Of a stretch of 6,163 bases of DNA, positions 5,987-6,163 are shown piece after piece (positions within the stretch are counted from its first letter, which is position 1; each line of letters begins with the position of its first letter). The notes beneath the pieces are model-generated. The model worked only from the letters and a program-made list of their open reading frames with translations, was not told the origin of the DNA and did not search any database. The DNA is from Planctomycetaceae bacterium (GTDB taxonomy: Bacteria > Planctomycetota > Planctomycetia > Planctomycetales > Planctomycetaceae), in assembly GCA_023258825.1 (NCBI GenBank), contig JALQWE010000240.1:1-6163 (forward strand). Direction: 5' to 3'. The position numbers were made by a program, and so were the translations under genes.

Positions 5987-6163
5987 ATGAGTAAGAACAT
6001 CTTTGTCGGAAGCCTCGCGTGGGCCACGACATCTGAAGGCCTGGAACGTGCCTTCGCGAAGTACGGCGTGGTCAAGTCAGCCAAGGTCGTAAGTGACCGT
6101 GAAACGGGACGGTCCAAGGGTTTTGGCTTCGTGGAAATGGAATCTGGCGGCGACGAAGCAATT
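5987..6163 (+). CDS. RRM-domain RNA-binding protein, 3' end cut by window edge
   Basis: The first 59 residues of a small single-RRM RNA-binding protein, resembling the stand-alone Rbp proteins of cyanobacteria and planctomycetes. It binds single-stranded RNA through the RRM beta sheet. RNP2 is seen as IFVGSL (5-10) and RNP1 as KGFGFVEM (44-51), with the aromatic RNA-stacking residues F6, F46 and F48 in place. SDRETGRSKG is the usual loop before RNP1. The first helix is SEGLERAFAKYG (16-27). About 20-25 more residues of RRM are expected beyond the window, often followed by a short Gly/Arg-rich tail. The ATG is supported by a well-placed AAGGG, and the protein starts as the family does. Members are often cold-induced, but nothing in this sequence proves that here. 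It is in the same direction as ktrBA but 581 bp away, so it probably has its own promoter. Confidence 0.93.
   Translation, partial: MSKNIFVGSLAWATTSEGLERAFAKYGVVKSAKVVSDRETGRSKGFGFVEMESGGDEAI

Overview
The window looks like a gene-dense piece of a moderately GC-rich bacterial chromosome, most likely from Planctomycetota. This is inferred from the gene content: an FHA-GAF-SpoIIE-type phosphatase fusion, a diverged uronate-isomerase-like amidohydrolase, a stand-alone RRM RNA-binding protein and weak Shine-Dalgarno sites. No rRNA or other taxonomic marker is present, so the assignment is tentative.

The left half is on the minus strand. A 430-residue protein of the uronate isomerase (UxaC) fold family runs from 3064 to 1772. 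It has a good sigma70-like promoter at its 5' end and a strong hairpin just after its stop. About 200 bp further along the same strand begins an FHA-GAF-PP2C (SpoIIE/RsbU-type) serine/threonine phosphatase, which runs off the left edge of the window with its last few dozen residues missing.

The right half is on the plus strand and is divergent from the first. It carries a two-gene operon for a Ktr-type potassium uptake system: the membrane subunit KtrB, then 3 bp later the single-RCK regulatory subunit KtrA. Next comes about 580 bp without a convincing gene (5406-5986). This gap holds a near-identical 15/16-nt direct repeat, several inverted repeats and, close to the next gene, a run of three small hairpins. 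At the right edge is the start of an RRM RNA-binding protein with a clear Shine-Dalgarno site; it is cut by the window after 59 residues.

KtrB and KtrA work together as one transporter. The other genes have no obvious functional link to it. I see no mobile element, tRNA, rRNA or CRISPR array, and no obvious new multi-gene system. The points most worth a second look are the altered active-site motifs of the UxaC-like protein and the structured leader and unexplained repeats in the 5406-5986 gap.
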